Shown piece after piece: positions 9,346 to 17,460 of a stretch of DNA of 64,000 bases; the stretch's first letter is position 1, and each line of letters begins with the position of its first letter. The notes under the pieces were generated by a model, which was not told the DNA's origin, made no database searches, and saw nothing but the letters and a program-made list of their open reading frames with translations. Both the position numbers and the translations under genes were made by a program. This DNA is from NCEH01 sp043195195 (GTDB taxonomy: Bacteria > Pseudomonadota > Alphaproteobacteria > Rhizobiales > Xanthobacteraceae): the NCBI RefSeq assembly GCF_043195195.1, contig NZ_JBAFWT010000002.1, positions 285,307 to 349,306 of the forward strand, written 5' to 3'.

Positions 9346-10368
9346 TTAGAAGCGCACGACGATCTTGCCGAACACCTTGCGGCTCTCCAGGCGCTCCAGG
9401 CCCTCGTTGAAGCGCTCCAGCGGCACCACGGTGTCGATCACCGGCTTCACGCCCCGGCCCATCTTCTCCAGGCCGGTGGACACGTTGCGGATGGTGGCGC
9501 CGAACGAGCCGAAAATCTTGTATTGGCGCTGGAACAGCTGCATCAGGTTCATCTGCACGCTCACCCCCGAGGTGGAGCCGCAGGTGACCAGGCGCGCGCC
9601 CGGCTTCATGGACAGCAGCGAGGCGTTCCAGGTGTCGGCGCCCACATGCTCGAACACCACGTCCACGCCCACCTTCTTGGTGATCTTGCGGACCTCGTGC
9701 TCGAACCGGTCGACGCGATAATTGATCACATGGTCGGCGCCCAGCGCCTTGGCCTTCTCCATCTTCTCGTCGTCGCCGACCGTGGTGATGACGGTGGCGC
9801 CGATATCCTTGGCGAGGCGGATGGCGGCGGAGCCGATGCCCGAGCCGCCGGCATGCACCAGCACGGTCTCACCCGCTTCCAGCTTGGCATTGTCGAACAG
9901 CATATGCTCGACGGTAGAGAAGGTGATGCCGGCGCAGCCCGCCTCCTCGAAGGAAACGCCCTCGGGGGCGGGAATCACCAGCCGCTCGGGCATGTTGACG
10001 ACGTCGCGGGCAAAGCCGTCGATGTGGAAGCCCAGCACGCCGCCGACGCTTTCGCACAGATTGTCGCGGCCCTTGAGGCATTGCTTGCAATGGCCGCAGG
10101 TCATGGCGCCGTACATGGCGACCGTCTGCCCCACCCTCAGCCCGCGCACGTCGGCGCCCAGCGCCACCACTTCACCGGCGGCTTCCGCGCCCACCACCAG
10201 CGGCATCTTGCGCTTGGCGAACGCCATGCCGCGCCAGCCCCACACGTCGATATGGTTGAGGGCGAGCGCCTTGACGCGGACCTGCACCTCGCCCGCGCCG
10301 GGGGCGTCGGGTTCGGGCATGTCGACGATCTGGAGATTGCGGTCGGAGACGAGCTGAAGGGCGCGCAT
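9346..10368 (-). CDS. Zinc-containing MDR-family oxidoreductase, candidate enoyl-ACP reductase of the VLCFA cluster
   Basis: A 340-residue medium-chain dehydrogenase/reductase. The four structural-zinc cysteines are present (C91, C94, C97, C105), as is the nucleotide-binding region around residues 165-185 (HAGGSGIGSAA). However, the usual catalytic-zinc Cys and His are replaced (N38 in NHID, A61 in GAEAAG), as in quinone/enoyl reductase-type members. Homologues in rhizobial acpXL clusters are named alcohol dehydrogenase. With a ketoreductase, dehydratase and ketosynthase beside it, an enoyl reductase is the step otherwise missing. That role is inference. Confidence 0.75.
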   Translation of the reverse strand: MRALQLVSDRNLQIVDMPEPDAPGAGEVQVRVKALALNHIDVWGWRGMAFAKRKMPLVVGAEAAGEVVALGADVRGLRVGQTVAMYGAMTCGHCKQCLKGRDNLCESVGGVLGFHIDGFARDVVNMPERLVIPAPEGVSFEEAGCAGITFSTVEHMLFDNAKLEAGETVLVHAGGSGIGSAAIRLAKDIGATVITTVGDDEKMEKAKALGADHVINYRVDRFEHEVRKITKKVGVDVVFEHVGADTWNASLLSMKPGARLVTCGSTSGVSVQMNLMQLFQRQYKIFGSFGATIRNVSTGLEKMGRGVKPVIDTVVPLERFNEGLERLESRKVFGKIVVRF

Positions 10369-10382
10369 TTTGGTCCTGAAGG

Positions 10383-11147
10383 TCAGCGATGGACGGCAAG
10401 CTGGGCCGAGAGGCCCCCATCCACCGGGATCACGGCCCCGGTGATATAGCTTGCTCCCGGCGAGAAGAGAAACCCGACCAGCGCGGCGACCTCATCCACC
10501 TGTGCGAAACGCCCGGCGGGGATCTGCGCCGCCATGCGCTCGCGGTAATCGGCGAACTTCGCCAGCATGGCCGTGTCGATGAAGCCGGGGGCGACATAAT
10601 TCACCGTGACGCCGCGCTTGGCGCTCTCCACGGCGAGGCCCCTCACATGGGCCAGCAAAGCCGCCTTGGAGGCGGCATAGGCGACATTGCCCTGGTTGGC
10701 CTGCAACGCCGCCACCGAGCCGATGGCGACGATCCTGCCCACCCGTGCGCGGATCATGGGGCGCACCAGCGCCCGCGTGAGCCGCACGAAGGCATGGTGA
10801 TTGACCTGCATCACCTGCTCGGCCTTGTCCTGGTCCACCATCGCGGCGAGCGTGTCGTAGGCGGCGCCGGCATTGTGGCAGAAGCCGTAATAGGCCGCGT
10901 CCGCCTCGATCTCCTGCGCCAGGGCCTCGACGGCGGCGCGGTCCGCCAGATCCACCGCCTTGGCGCTGATCGCGGCATCGGGATGGGCGGCGCGGAGCTC
11001 CTCCAGCAGCGTTTCGGCCTCGGGGCCGGCGCTGCGATAGGTGAAGGTCACGTCATAGCCGGCACCGGCCAGGGCGCGCACGATCGCCGCGCCGAGGCCT
11101 CGCCCGCCGCCGGTGACGAGAACGCGCTTGGTCCCGTCGAGGCTCAT
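10383..11147 (-). CDS. SDR-family reductase, candidate 3-ketoacyl-ACP reductase (FabG-like)
   Basis: A 254-residue classical short-chain dehydrogenase with the NADP(H)-binding motif TGGGRGLG near residue 12, and the catalytic Ser (IGSVAAL) and Tyr-x3-Lys (YAASK) near residues 143 and 156. The C-terminal GGLSAQL is FabG-like. Its place between fabF1 and the MDR reductase, with 14-40 base gaps, suggests it reduces the 3-keto group in very-long-chain acyl elongation. Confidence 0.8.
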   Translation of the reverse strand: MSLDGTKRVLVTGGGRGLGAAIVRALAGAGYDVTFTYRSAGPEAETLLEELRAAHPDAAISAKAVDLADRAAVEALAQEIEADAAYYGFCHNAGAAYDTLAAMVDQDKAEQVMQVNHHAFVRLTRALVRPMIRARVGRIVAIGSVAALQANQGNVAYAASKAALLAHVRGLAVESAKRGVTVNYVAPGFIDTAMLAKFADYRERMAAQIPAGRFAQVDEVAALVGFLFSPGASYITGAVIPVDGGLSAQLAVHR

Positions 11148-11187
11148 GCCGCCGGCGCCTCAGCGTGCGAGGGTAGGCAAGCCTGCC

Positions 11188-12471
11188 TCACGCCGGCTCC
11201 CCCGTCAGCACCAGGCACACATTCTGCCCGCCGAAGCCGAAGGAATTGGAGATGACGCGGTTCACCGTTGCGTCGCGCGCGACGTTCGGCACCACGTCCA
11301 GCGGGATCGCCGGGTCGGGGATGTTATAATTGATGGTCGGCGGGATGCGGCCGTTGGCGATGGTCAGCAGCGAGACCGCAGCTTCAATGGCGCCGGCTGC
11401 GGTCAGGGTGTGGCCGATCATCGATTTGTTGGACGAGATGGGAATGCCCGCCAGGGCCTCCTCGCCGAACACGGCTTTCATGCCGACATATTCCATCCGG
11501 TCATTCTCGGGCGTCGAGGTGCCGTGGGCGTTGATGTAATCCACGTCGCCGGGGGTGATGCCGGCATCCTTCAGCGCATTCATCATGCAGCCGATGATGG
11601 GTTTGCCGTCCGGGCTGGAACGGGTGCGGTGGAAATTGTCGGACATCTCCCCGCAGCCTTCCAGCACGCCGAGGATCTTGGCGCCACGGGCTGTGGCATG
11701 TTCCAGGCTTTCCAGCACCAGGGCGGCGGCGCCTTCCGCCATCACGAAGCCGTCCCGATTTTTGGCGAACGGGCGCGCCGCCTCGCCCGGCTTGTCGTTG
11801 GCGGTGGTCAGCGCCGAGAGCAGGGAGAAGCGGATCAGCGCCTCGGGATGCACCGAGCCGTCGGTGCCGAGCGAGAGCGCGACGTCACATTCCCCGCGCC
11901 GGATCGCCTCGACGCCGAGCTGGATCGCCGTGCCGCCGGAGGCGCAGGCGGTGGAAAGGGAGATCGGCTGGCCCTGGGTGCCGAAATGATCGGCGAGCCG
12001 GTCGGCCACCGAGCCGAACAGGAAGCGTTCGTGCCAGGCGGAGAATTTGCCCGTCTCCGCCGCATCCAGAAGATCGTGATAGACCAGGGGCTTATGGGGC
12101 ACGACTTCCGCCAGCGCGCGCTTCTCCGGCCATTCCAGCTCGACCGGAGGAACGGCGGCGAACAGCGGGCCGGGGAAATTGCCCTTGGTGCCGATGCCGG
12201 CCTCCGCGATGGCTTCTTCCGCCGCCAGCGTGGCGAGGCGCTGGGACAGGTCGGGCGCGGGCACGCGGCCGTCGAACAGGAAGTCCACGGTGCCGGCGAT
12301 GGTGGTGCGCATGCCCTCAAGGGGAAAGCGGGTGATGGTGTGGATGCCGGATTCGCCCGCCGTGAGGCGGCGCCAATTGTCGGCCTTGCCCTGTCCGAGC
12401 GAGGTGACGATGCCGATGCCGGTTACCACCACGATCGGGCGGCCGAACTTGTCCGTATATGCCTGCGCCAC
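11188..12471 (-). CDS. fabF1XL: Beta-ketoacyl-ACP synthase, catalytically complete member of the pair (FabF1XL-like)
   Basis: A 427-residue KAS II-type condensing enzyme. All three catalytic residues are visible: Cys176 (STACASGG), His316 (NAHGTSTPEND) and His354 (SMIGHTLTAAG). I chose a GTG start at 12471, with GGAGG five bases upstream; the ATG at 12579 would add 36 residues of unrelated, Pro/Arg-rich sequence. It extends acyl chains on AcpXL by malonyl condensation, by analogy to the rhizobial cluster. It follows fabF2 after a 195-base gap. Confidence 0.88.
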   Translation of the reverse strand: MAQAYTDKFGRPIVVVTGIGIVTSLGQGKADNWRRLTAGESGIHTITRFPLEGMRTTIAGTVDFLFDGRVPAPDLSQRLATLAAEEAIAEAGIGTKGNFPGPLFAAVPPVELEWPEKRALAEVVPHKPLVYHDLLDAAETGKFSAWHERFLFGSVADRLADHFGTQGQPISLSTACASGGTAIQLGVEAIRRGECDVALSLGTDGSVHPEALIRFSLLSALTTANDKPGEAARPFAKNRDGFVMAEGAAALVLESLEHATARGAKILGVLEGCGEMSDNFHRTRSSPDGKPIIGCMMNALKDAGITPGDVDYINAHGTSTPENDRMEYVGMKAVFGEEALAGIPISSNKSMIGHTLTAAGAIEAAVSLLTIANGRIPPTINYNIPDPAIPLDVVPNVARDATVNRVISNSFGFGGQNVCLVLTGEPA

Positions 12472-12666
12472 GGGCGCCTCCTTCCAAGGACGGCACCAAA
12501 GGTGGCCGTCCGCACGTCCTGGAGCCGCATCCGCAAAATGACGGCGGGGCGGCGAGGGGAGGGGGACGACGCGCCTCACCCCCGCGTCGGCGGATGGTGA
12601 AGGATTTGCCGGCGCGCCCCGCGCCCGTGCCGATCCTCGTCCGCCGTCAAGATGCAGATATAGGGC

Positions 12667-13869
12667 TCAACCCACCCGTTCCACCAGTCCCGCGCCTTCG
12701 CCGCGCCAATGGCCAACGGCGGTGACGATGACACGGGAGACCGCGCCTTCGCCGTTCTCCAGGCCATCGCCGGCCAAGGCGGGAAACAGCGTGCCGTGCT
12801 CGACGCTCAGCGCCGCGAGCGCGAGGCCGGCGGCGAACTGGGCTTCGAAGCCGTGGCCGATGCGATTGGCCAGCGCGCGCACCGGCAGCCCGGCCGCGCG
12901 CAGGGCCTCGGCCTCGGCCTCGGTCGCGCCCCGTGCGCCGGTGGCGCCGGAGAAGACCGCGGTTCCTGCTGTCGTGCCGGCTTTCGCCAGAAGCTGCGAG
13001 ACCTTCTCGCTCACGCTGCCGTCGACGTTGCGCTGCGCCCGTTCGGACCAGACGCCGGAGAGCTTGGCCAGCGGCTTGGCGCCGCGCGCGGTGGCGTGCT
13101 CCGGCGATTCCAGCACCAAAAACGCGCCCATGGAGCCGGAAGGGATGCCCGGCACGCCATTGGGCCCGAAGATCGGCCGAAAGCCGTTCTTCATGCAGAA
13201 ATCATTGAGCGCATAGAGGAGCAGCATGTCCTCGCGCTCGGCATTATAGGCGCCGCCCACCAAGGCGATCTCGCTCTGCCGCGCGGCGATGCGCGAAAAC
13301 GCGATGCGCGTCGCATCCACGCCCGCGCTTTCCTCGCCCATGAAGGTGCGCGACGAGCCGGTGACGCCGTGGACGATGGAGATGTTGCCCGCCAGCAGGT
13401 TGGACAATTGGGCCAGCGACAGGGTCGGCCGCAGGTCCGACAGCAGGCGCTCGTTCAGCAGGCGGCCTGTATCGTTGGACACCAGCATGTCGTTGAGGAT
13501 GGCGGCATCCACCTGGAAGTCGCGCTCGCCCCCGCCGGCGGCGACGATCATGTCGGTCTCGCCGAGGATGTCCGCATTCTTGGCGATGCCGGCGCTGTCG
13601 AGCGCCAGTCCGGCGGCATAGGTGCCGATGCGCTGCCAGGGCTCCATCTGCCGCTGATCACCCTTCTTGGGGATCTGGCTGTCGTAATTCACCTTCACCA
13701 GCGGATGCACCACATAGGGCGCGAAGCGCTCAGCATCGGTGACCGGCGCGGCGCCGGCCGCGAGCGCCTGCCAATGGGCCTCCGGCCCCTCGCCCAGGGA
13801 CGAGACGAGGCCGATGCCGGTAATCCAGACGTCGCGCTTGCCGCTCGGGCTCTGCTCAGGCATCGACAT
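12667..13869 (-). CDS. fabF2XL: Ketosynthase homologue lacking catalytic Cys and one His (FabF2XL-like, chain-length-factor-like)
   Basis: A 400-residue thiolase-fold protein of the KAS family. Hand alignment to its neighbour places Glu180 (FMGEE) at the catalytic Cys position and Ala309 (SGATGARG) at the first catalytic His; the second His is kept (His339, NRIGHG). It should not form the acyl-thioester, so it resembles KS-beta/chain-length factors that pair with an active ketosynthase. Start could be the ATG at 13869 or 13863, both inside the fabZ 3' end, which indicates translational coupling. Confidence 0.82.
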   Translation of the reverse strand: MSMPEQSPSGKRDVWITGIGLVSSLGEGPEAHWQALAAGAAPVTDAERFAPYVVHPLVKVNYDSQIPKKGDQRQMEPWQRIGTYAAGLALDSAGIAKNADILGETDMIVAAGGGERDFQVDAAILNDMLVSNDTGRLLNERLLSDLRPTLSLAQLSNLLAGNISIVHGVTGSSRTFMGEESAGVDATRIAFSRIAARQSEIALVGGAYNAEREDMLLLYALNDFCMKNGFRPIFGPNGVPGIPSGSMGAFLVLESPEHATARGAKPLAKLSGVWSERAQRNVDGSVSEKVSQLLAKAGTTAGTAVFSGATGARGATEAEAEALRAAGLPVRALANRIGHGFEAQFAAGLALAALSVEHGTLFPALAGDGLENGEGAVSRVIVTAVGHWRGEGAGLVERVG

Positions 13870-14329
13870 AATCCGCGACCGGGAATTCCACGCGTTCCGC
13901 CACCTTGAGCACCACATCCTTCATGCGGCCCTCGGGCCAGGGAAGGACGCGAAACACCAGCTCGGCATTGCAGATTGGCTTGCCTTCGCAGGTGCATTTG
14001 GTCTGCGCCACGACGAAGCCGGAGCCCTCGTGCAGGATCTTGGAATAGAGATCCAGATTTTGCCCGGGCACGACGAAGGTGCGCAGCTTGGCTTCCTTCA
14101 CGGTAGCCAGGAACGGCATCTTCTCGAATCGATTGCGGGCGAGCACCAGCCAGCCGGTGGTCTGGGCCATGGCTTCGATCAGCAGCACGCCGGGCATCAG
14201 GGGATGGCCAGGAAAATGCCCCTCGAAGATGGAGCTTTCTTCCGGCACAAGGCCTTCGCAATGAATGGTCTCAAGGCCCGGATCGATCGCGACGACCCGG
14301 TCCACCATCTTGAAAACTTCAGGACGCAT
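13856..14329 (-). CDS. fabZXL: 3-hydroxyacyl-ACP dehydratase (FabZ-like)
   Basis: A 157-residue hotdog-fold dehydratase. The FabZ active-site region HFPGHPLMPGVLLIEAMAQ is intact, giving the catalytic pair His38 and Glu52. It dehydrates the 3-hydroxyacyl intermediate during chain elongation. It begins 15 bases after acpXL and its 3' end overlaps the start of fabF2. Its location ties it to the dedicated lipid A acyl pathway rather than to the housekeeping fabZ, which in this group normally lies in the lpxD-fabZ-lpxA cluster. Confidence 0.88.
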   Translation of the reverse strand: MRPEVFKMVDRVVAIDPGLETIHCEGLVPEESSIFEGHFPGHPLMPGVLLIEAMAQTTGWLVLARNRFEKMPFLATVKEAKLRTFVVPGQNLDLYSKILHEGSGFVVAQTKCTCEGKPICNAELVFRVLPWPEGRMKDVVLKVAERVEFPVADYVDA

Positions 14330-14344
14330 TCGCTCCGTCCGACC

Positions 14345-14626
14345 TCAGGCGGTCTTCGCCGCGACCAGATCGTCGATGCGAGCGCACAGGTTCTTGAGCA
14401 CGAAATACTGCTCGGTGGTGGCCTTGCCGTCGTTCACTTCCTGCGTCCACTGTTCCAGCGGAAGCTTGATTCCGAAAGCCTTGTCGATGGCGAAGGCAAT
14501 GTCGAGGAAGTCCAGGCTGTCGATACCCAGATCGTCGATGGCATGGCTTTCCGGCGTGATGGTGTCGCGCGGAATGTCGCACGTCTCGGCGATGATATTG
14601 GCGACGGTATCGAACGTCGAAGACAT
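14345..14626 (-). CDS. acpXL: Acyl carrier protein for very-long-chain fatty acids
   Basis: A 93-residue acyl carrier protein with the phosphopantetheine attachment Ser37 in GIDSLDF. It is longer than the housekeeping ACP (about 78 residues) and has the AcpXL-like start MSSTFDTVANII. The ATG at 14626 has AGAGG upstream. It is first in the cluster and carries the growing C26-C28 chain for LpxXL. An adjacent promoter (14739-14767) fits a single transcript through lpxXL. Confidence 0.92.
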   Translation of the reverse strand: MSSTFDTVANIIAETCDIPRDTITPESHAIDDLGIDSLDFLDIAFAIDKAFGIKLPLEQWTQEVNDGKATTEQYFVLKNLCARIDDLVAAKTA

Positions 14627-14738
14627 GAGTTCGCCTCTGTTGTGCTCGGCCGCCCGGGCCACCACCTGCTCGCTGCGGGCGAGAAAAGCGGCCACGGCCG
14701 AGGCTCGGCCTCTGCGGCCCCTCGGATAGTCGAAGTGC

Positions 14739-14767
14739 CCTATAGCGAACGCGGCCTGAGGTTTCAA
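14739..14767 (-). promoter_or_regulatory. Sigma-70-type promoter for the acpXL cluster
   Basis: On the minus strand TTGAAA (plus 14762-14767) and TATAGG (plus 14739-14744) are separated by exactly 17 bases, matching -35 and -10 elements at 5/6 and 4/6 positions. Transcription would begin near 14732, giving a leader of about 105 bases before acpXL. It is in the gap after the acyl-CoA dehydrogenase gene, so that gene need not be part of the same transcript. Confidence 0.55.
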
Positions 14768-14807
14768 TGGGAACCGCGCGGCACCGGCGGCGCGGGGGCG
14801 TTTCGCA

Positions 14808-16415
14808 TCACCCCTCGCTCAAGGCGCGCGCCAGCAGCAGTGCGGGTTCGCGGACCAGATTGGCGCCGTACAGCCTGCGGGGGTGGCAAAGGCGTGTCTC
14901 TGCGTAAGCCTGGGCCACCGCTGCAGGCGCTCCGCGCGCGAGTGCGGCTGCGGCGGCGAGGGTGGAGAGGCGCTCGGCGACGTGCCGGGCGCGGCCTTCC
15001 GCATCCGGCACGTTAAGCGAGTCGGCGATCTCGCCCGCCGCTTCGCGTGCGCCCGGCAGGTCGCGCGCCTCCTCGGCCAGCGCGGTGACCACGTCCCTCG
15101 CCGCCTCCCTGTCGCGCCCGGCGGCGCGCAGCAGGTCCAGCGCCATCACGGTGCCGGAGCCCTCCCAGATGGCGTTCACCGGCGCCTCGCGATAGAGGCG
15201 CGGCAGGGGGCTTTCCTCCACATAGGCGTTGCCGCCGAGCGCCTCCATCGCCTCATAGATGAAGCCGGGCGCGGCCTTGCAGATGGCGAACTTGGCCGCC
15301 GGCGTGAGCAGCCGCGCCCGCGCGGCTTCCAGCGGGTCCTGCGTGGCGCGGTCGAAGCTCAAGGCGAGGCGCAGGGCGAATGCGGTGGCGGCCTCGCTTT
15401 CAAGCGCAAGGTCGGCCAGCACGGCGGTCATGGCGGGCTGGTCCACCAGGCGTTTCTGAAACACCGTGCGGTGCCGCGCGTGATGCACCGCCAGGGCGAG
15501 CGCCATGCGCATCAGGCCGGCCGAGGAGACGGCGCAGTCGAGCCGCGTCAATTGCACCATCTGGATCACGGTGGGTACGCCGCGCCCCTCTTCCCCGACG
15601 CGCCAGCCGAAGGCGCGGGCGAACTCAACCTCCGAGGAGGCGTTGGAGCGATTGCCGAGCTTGTCCTTCAGCCGTTGCAGATGCAGCGCGTTCACCGCCC
15701 CGTCCGGGCGGAAGCGCGGGACCAGGAAGCAGGTGAGCCCGCCCTTCGCCTGCGCCAGAACGAGGAACGCATCGCTCATGGGCGCCGAGAAGAACCATTT
15801 GTGACCGGTGATTTCATATTCCGTCCCGCCGATCGCCTCGGCGCGGGTGATGTTGGCGCGCACGTCGGTGCCGCCCTGCTTCTCCGTCATGCCCATGCCG
15901 AGGGTGACGGCGGTCTTTTCCCAGAACGGCACGAAGCGCGAATCATAGGGGCCGGCGGCGATGCGCGGCAGCCACTCGCGCAGCAGGTCCGGCGCCGCCG
16001 CGAGCGCGGCCGGCGCCGCATGGGTCATGGTGAGCGGGCACACATGCCCGGCCTCCACCTGCGACACCAAGAACAGGCGCGCCGCCCGCGCCACATGGCT
16101 GCCGCCCGCCCAGGTGGAATGGCCGAGCCCCGCCGCGCTGCTGCGCGCCATCAAGGCGTGGTAGGCGGGATGGAATTCCACCAGATCGAGCCTGCGGCCC
16201 TGGGGATCGTGGGTGCGCAGGCGGGGCGGGTTCTCATTGGCCAGCCGGCCGAGGGCGAGACTGTCCTGTGATCCCCAATCGGCGCCGAAGGGCAGAAGCT
16301 CGCCCTCCACGAGGCCCGCCGCCTCCCGCAGGGGGGTATCGGCGGCGACGAGATTCACATCCGCGAACGGCGGCGGCTGATTGAAGACCTGGTCCTCGGC
16401 CACGGGGTCGCTCAT
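14808..16415 (-). CDS. aidB: AidB-like acyl-CoA dehydrogenase
   Basis: A 535-residue flavoprotein closely resembling E. coli AidB (about 540 residues), including the segments GHKWFFSAPMSDA, LKDKLGNRSNAS and the C-terminal LYREAPVNAIWEGSG. AidB is an acyl-CoA dehydrogenase homologue induced in the adaptive response to alkylation and reported to bind DNA; its physiological substrate is unclear. The ATG at 16415 has GGGAGGG upstream. The neighbours are lipid genes, so a lipid role for this copy is possible. No ada or alkB gene is in view. Confidence 0.85.
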   Translation of the reverse strand: MSDPVAEDQVFNQPPPFADVNLVAADTPLREAAGLVEGELLPFGADWGSQDSLALGRLANENPPRLRTHDPQGRRLDLVEFHPAYHALMARSSAAGLGHSTWAGGSHVARAARLFLVSQVEAGHVCPLTMTHAAPAALAAAPDLLREWLPRIAAGPYDSRFVPFWEKTAVTLGMGMTEKQGGTDVRANITRAEAIGGTEYEITGHKWFFSAPMSDAFLVLAQAKGGLTCFLVPRFRPDGAVNALHLQRLKDKLGNRSNASSEVEFARAFGWRVGEEGRGVPTVIQMVQLTRLDCAVSSAGLMRMALALAVHHARHRTVFQKRLVDQPAMTAVLADLALESEAATAFALRLALSFDRATQDPLEAARARLLTPAAKFAICKAAPGFIYEAMEALGGNAYVEESPLPRLYREAPVNAIWEGSGTVMALDLLRAAGRDREAARDVVTALAEEARDLPGAREAAGEIADSLNVPDAEGRARHVAERLSTLAAAAALARGAPAAVAQAYAETRLCHPRRLYGANLVREPALLLARALSEG

Positions 16416-16499
16416 GGGTCGCCCTCCCAGGCGGCGTGCCCGGTGCATTGCGGCGCCTTCGGCTGGACACGCGTTTTGTGCCCGTTAAGCTGCTCGCCC

Positions 16500-17300
16500 A
16501 TGCCCCTGTTCGCAACCCTCTGGCCCTGGATCGGCCTCGGCGCCGCCGGCGCCCTGCTGAGTCTGCTGGCCGCCAGCGACGGCCTTCAGGCCGACCGGCG
16601 GATCTCGCGCTGGTTCGATCTGCAATGGCTGCTCTGGCTGACCGTGGCGGCCTATCTGCTGCACCAGTTCGAAGAGCATGGGGTGAGCCTGTTCGGCGCG
16701 CCCTATGCCTTTCGCGGCGCGCTCTGCGCCACGCTCGGCTATGGCGATGCCGTCGCCTGCCCGATCCCGCTCGCCTTCATCACCGCCGTGAACGTGTCCG
16801 CGGTCTGGGTCGCCGGGTTCGCCAGCGCCCTTGTGGCGCGGCGCTGGCCGCTGGTCGGGCTCTCCTTCCTGTCGGTGCCGCTGGTGAACGCCTTTGTCCA
16901 CATTGTCCCGGCGGTGCTGGAGCGGCGCTACAATCCCGGTCTTGCCACGGCGGTCGTGCTGTTCCTGCCGCTGTGCCTGTGGACGCTGTCGGTGGCGGTG
17001 CGCCGCCATGGCGCCGGGCTGCGCGAGCTGGCGCTGCTGGTGCTGGCCGGCGTGCTGGTCCATGCGGTGCTGATGGGCTCGCTCATGGCCTATCTCAGAG
17101 GGTTCCTGGGCGTGGCGCCGCTGGTGGCGATCCAGATCCTCAATGCGGCGCTGCCGGCCGCGATCCTGATTGTGGGAACCCGAAGAACCGCCCGGCCGAC
17201 CGCGCGGCCAATCTCCAACTCCGCCCCATCGCCCAATCCCGCGATCCCGCCGCGCGCCCCGCGCCGGCCCCGCCGTGCCGCCGAATCCGGGCGTCCGTGA
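16500..17300 (+). CDS. HXXEE-domain membrane protein
   Basis: About 266 residues with six or seven hydrophobic segments. The family's defining H-x-x-E-E motif is present as HQFEE near residue 55, at the end of a membrane segment, and another His lies in NAFVHI near residue 135. The ATG at 16500 starts with MPLFATLW and has no strong ribosome-binding site. The last 30 residues are Pro/Arg-rich. The function of HXXEE proteins is not known; conserved charged residues in the membrane suggest metal binding or an enzymatic role. Confidence 0.7.
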   Translation: MPLFATLWPWIGLGAAGALLSLLAASDGLQADRRISRWFDLQWLLWLTVAAYLLHQFEEHGVSLFGAPYAFRGALCATLGYGDAVACPIPLAFITAVNVSAVWVAGFASALVARRWPLVGLSFLSVPLVNAFVHIVPAVLERRYNPGLATAVVLFLPLCLWTLSVAVRRHGAGLRELALLVLAGVLVHAVLMGSLMAYLRGFLGVAPLVAIQILNAALPAAILIVGTRRTARPTARPISNSAPSPNPAIPPRAPRRPRRAAESGRP

Positions 17301-17400
17301 GGGGGCCGCCGCGTTGTAGAACTTCGTCGAAACACTGCAGAATTTATGGGTCAAAGCCACGGAGGAACACAAGTTCCACCCGGTTCTTCTCAGCTAAGAC

Positions 17401-17420
17401 AATGTTTCACATGAAACATT
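17401..17420. promoter_or_regulatory. parS-like palindrome (alternatively a weak terminator)
   Basis: AATGTTTCACATGAAACATT has 9-base arms around a 2-base centre. Its core TGTTTCACATGAAACA (17403-17418) differs from the bacterial parS consensus TGTTTCACGTGAAACA at one central base. Five further T follow, so an 8-base stem plus T-tract terminator is an alternative reading. It lies between convergent genes, where either function would fit. No parAB, gidAB or dnaA gene is in the window. Confidence 0.45.
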
Positions 17421-17460
17421 TTTTTCGAGTTTCGCCCCGTGGCGGGTTTCTGGCGCGTGT

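Noticed and set aside
6698..10449. Very long plus-strand open frames (543 and 682 codons) across purEK and the lipid A genes
   Set aside because: They run antisense to well-recognised genes, are rich in His, Gln, Arg and Gly, and match no family; typical of frames opened by high GC at third positions.
11113..12600. 495-codon plus-strand open frame opposite fabF1
   Set aside because: Shadow of fabF1, whose catalytic triad is intact on the other strand.
14808..16415. AidB-like gene as part of the acpXL operon
   Set aside because: A promoter candidate and about 180 bases separate it from acpXL, and it is not part of the known rhizobial cluster; the link is kept as neighbour only.
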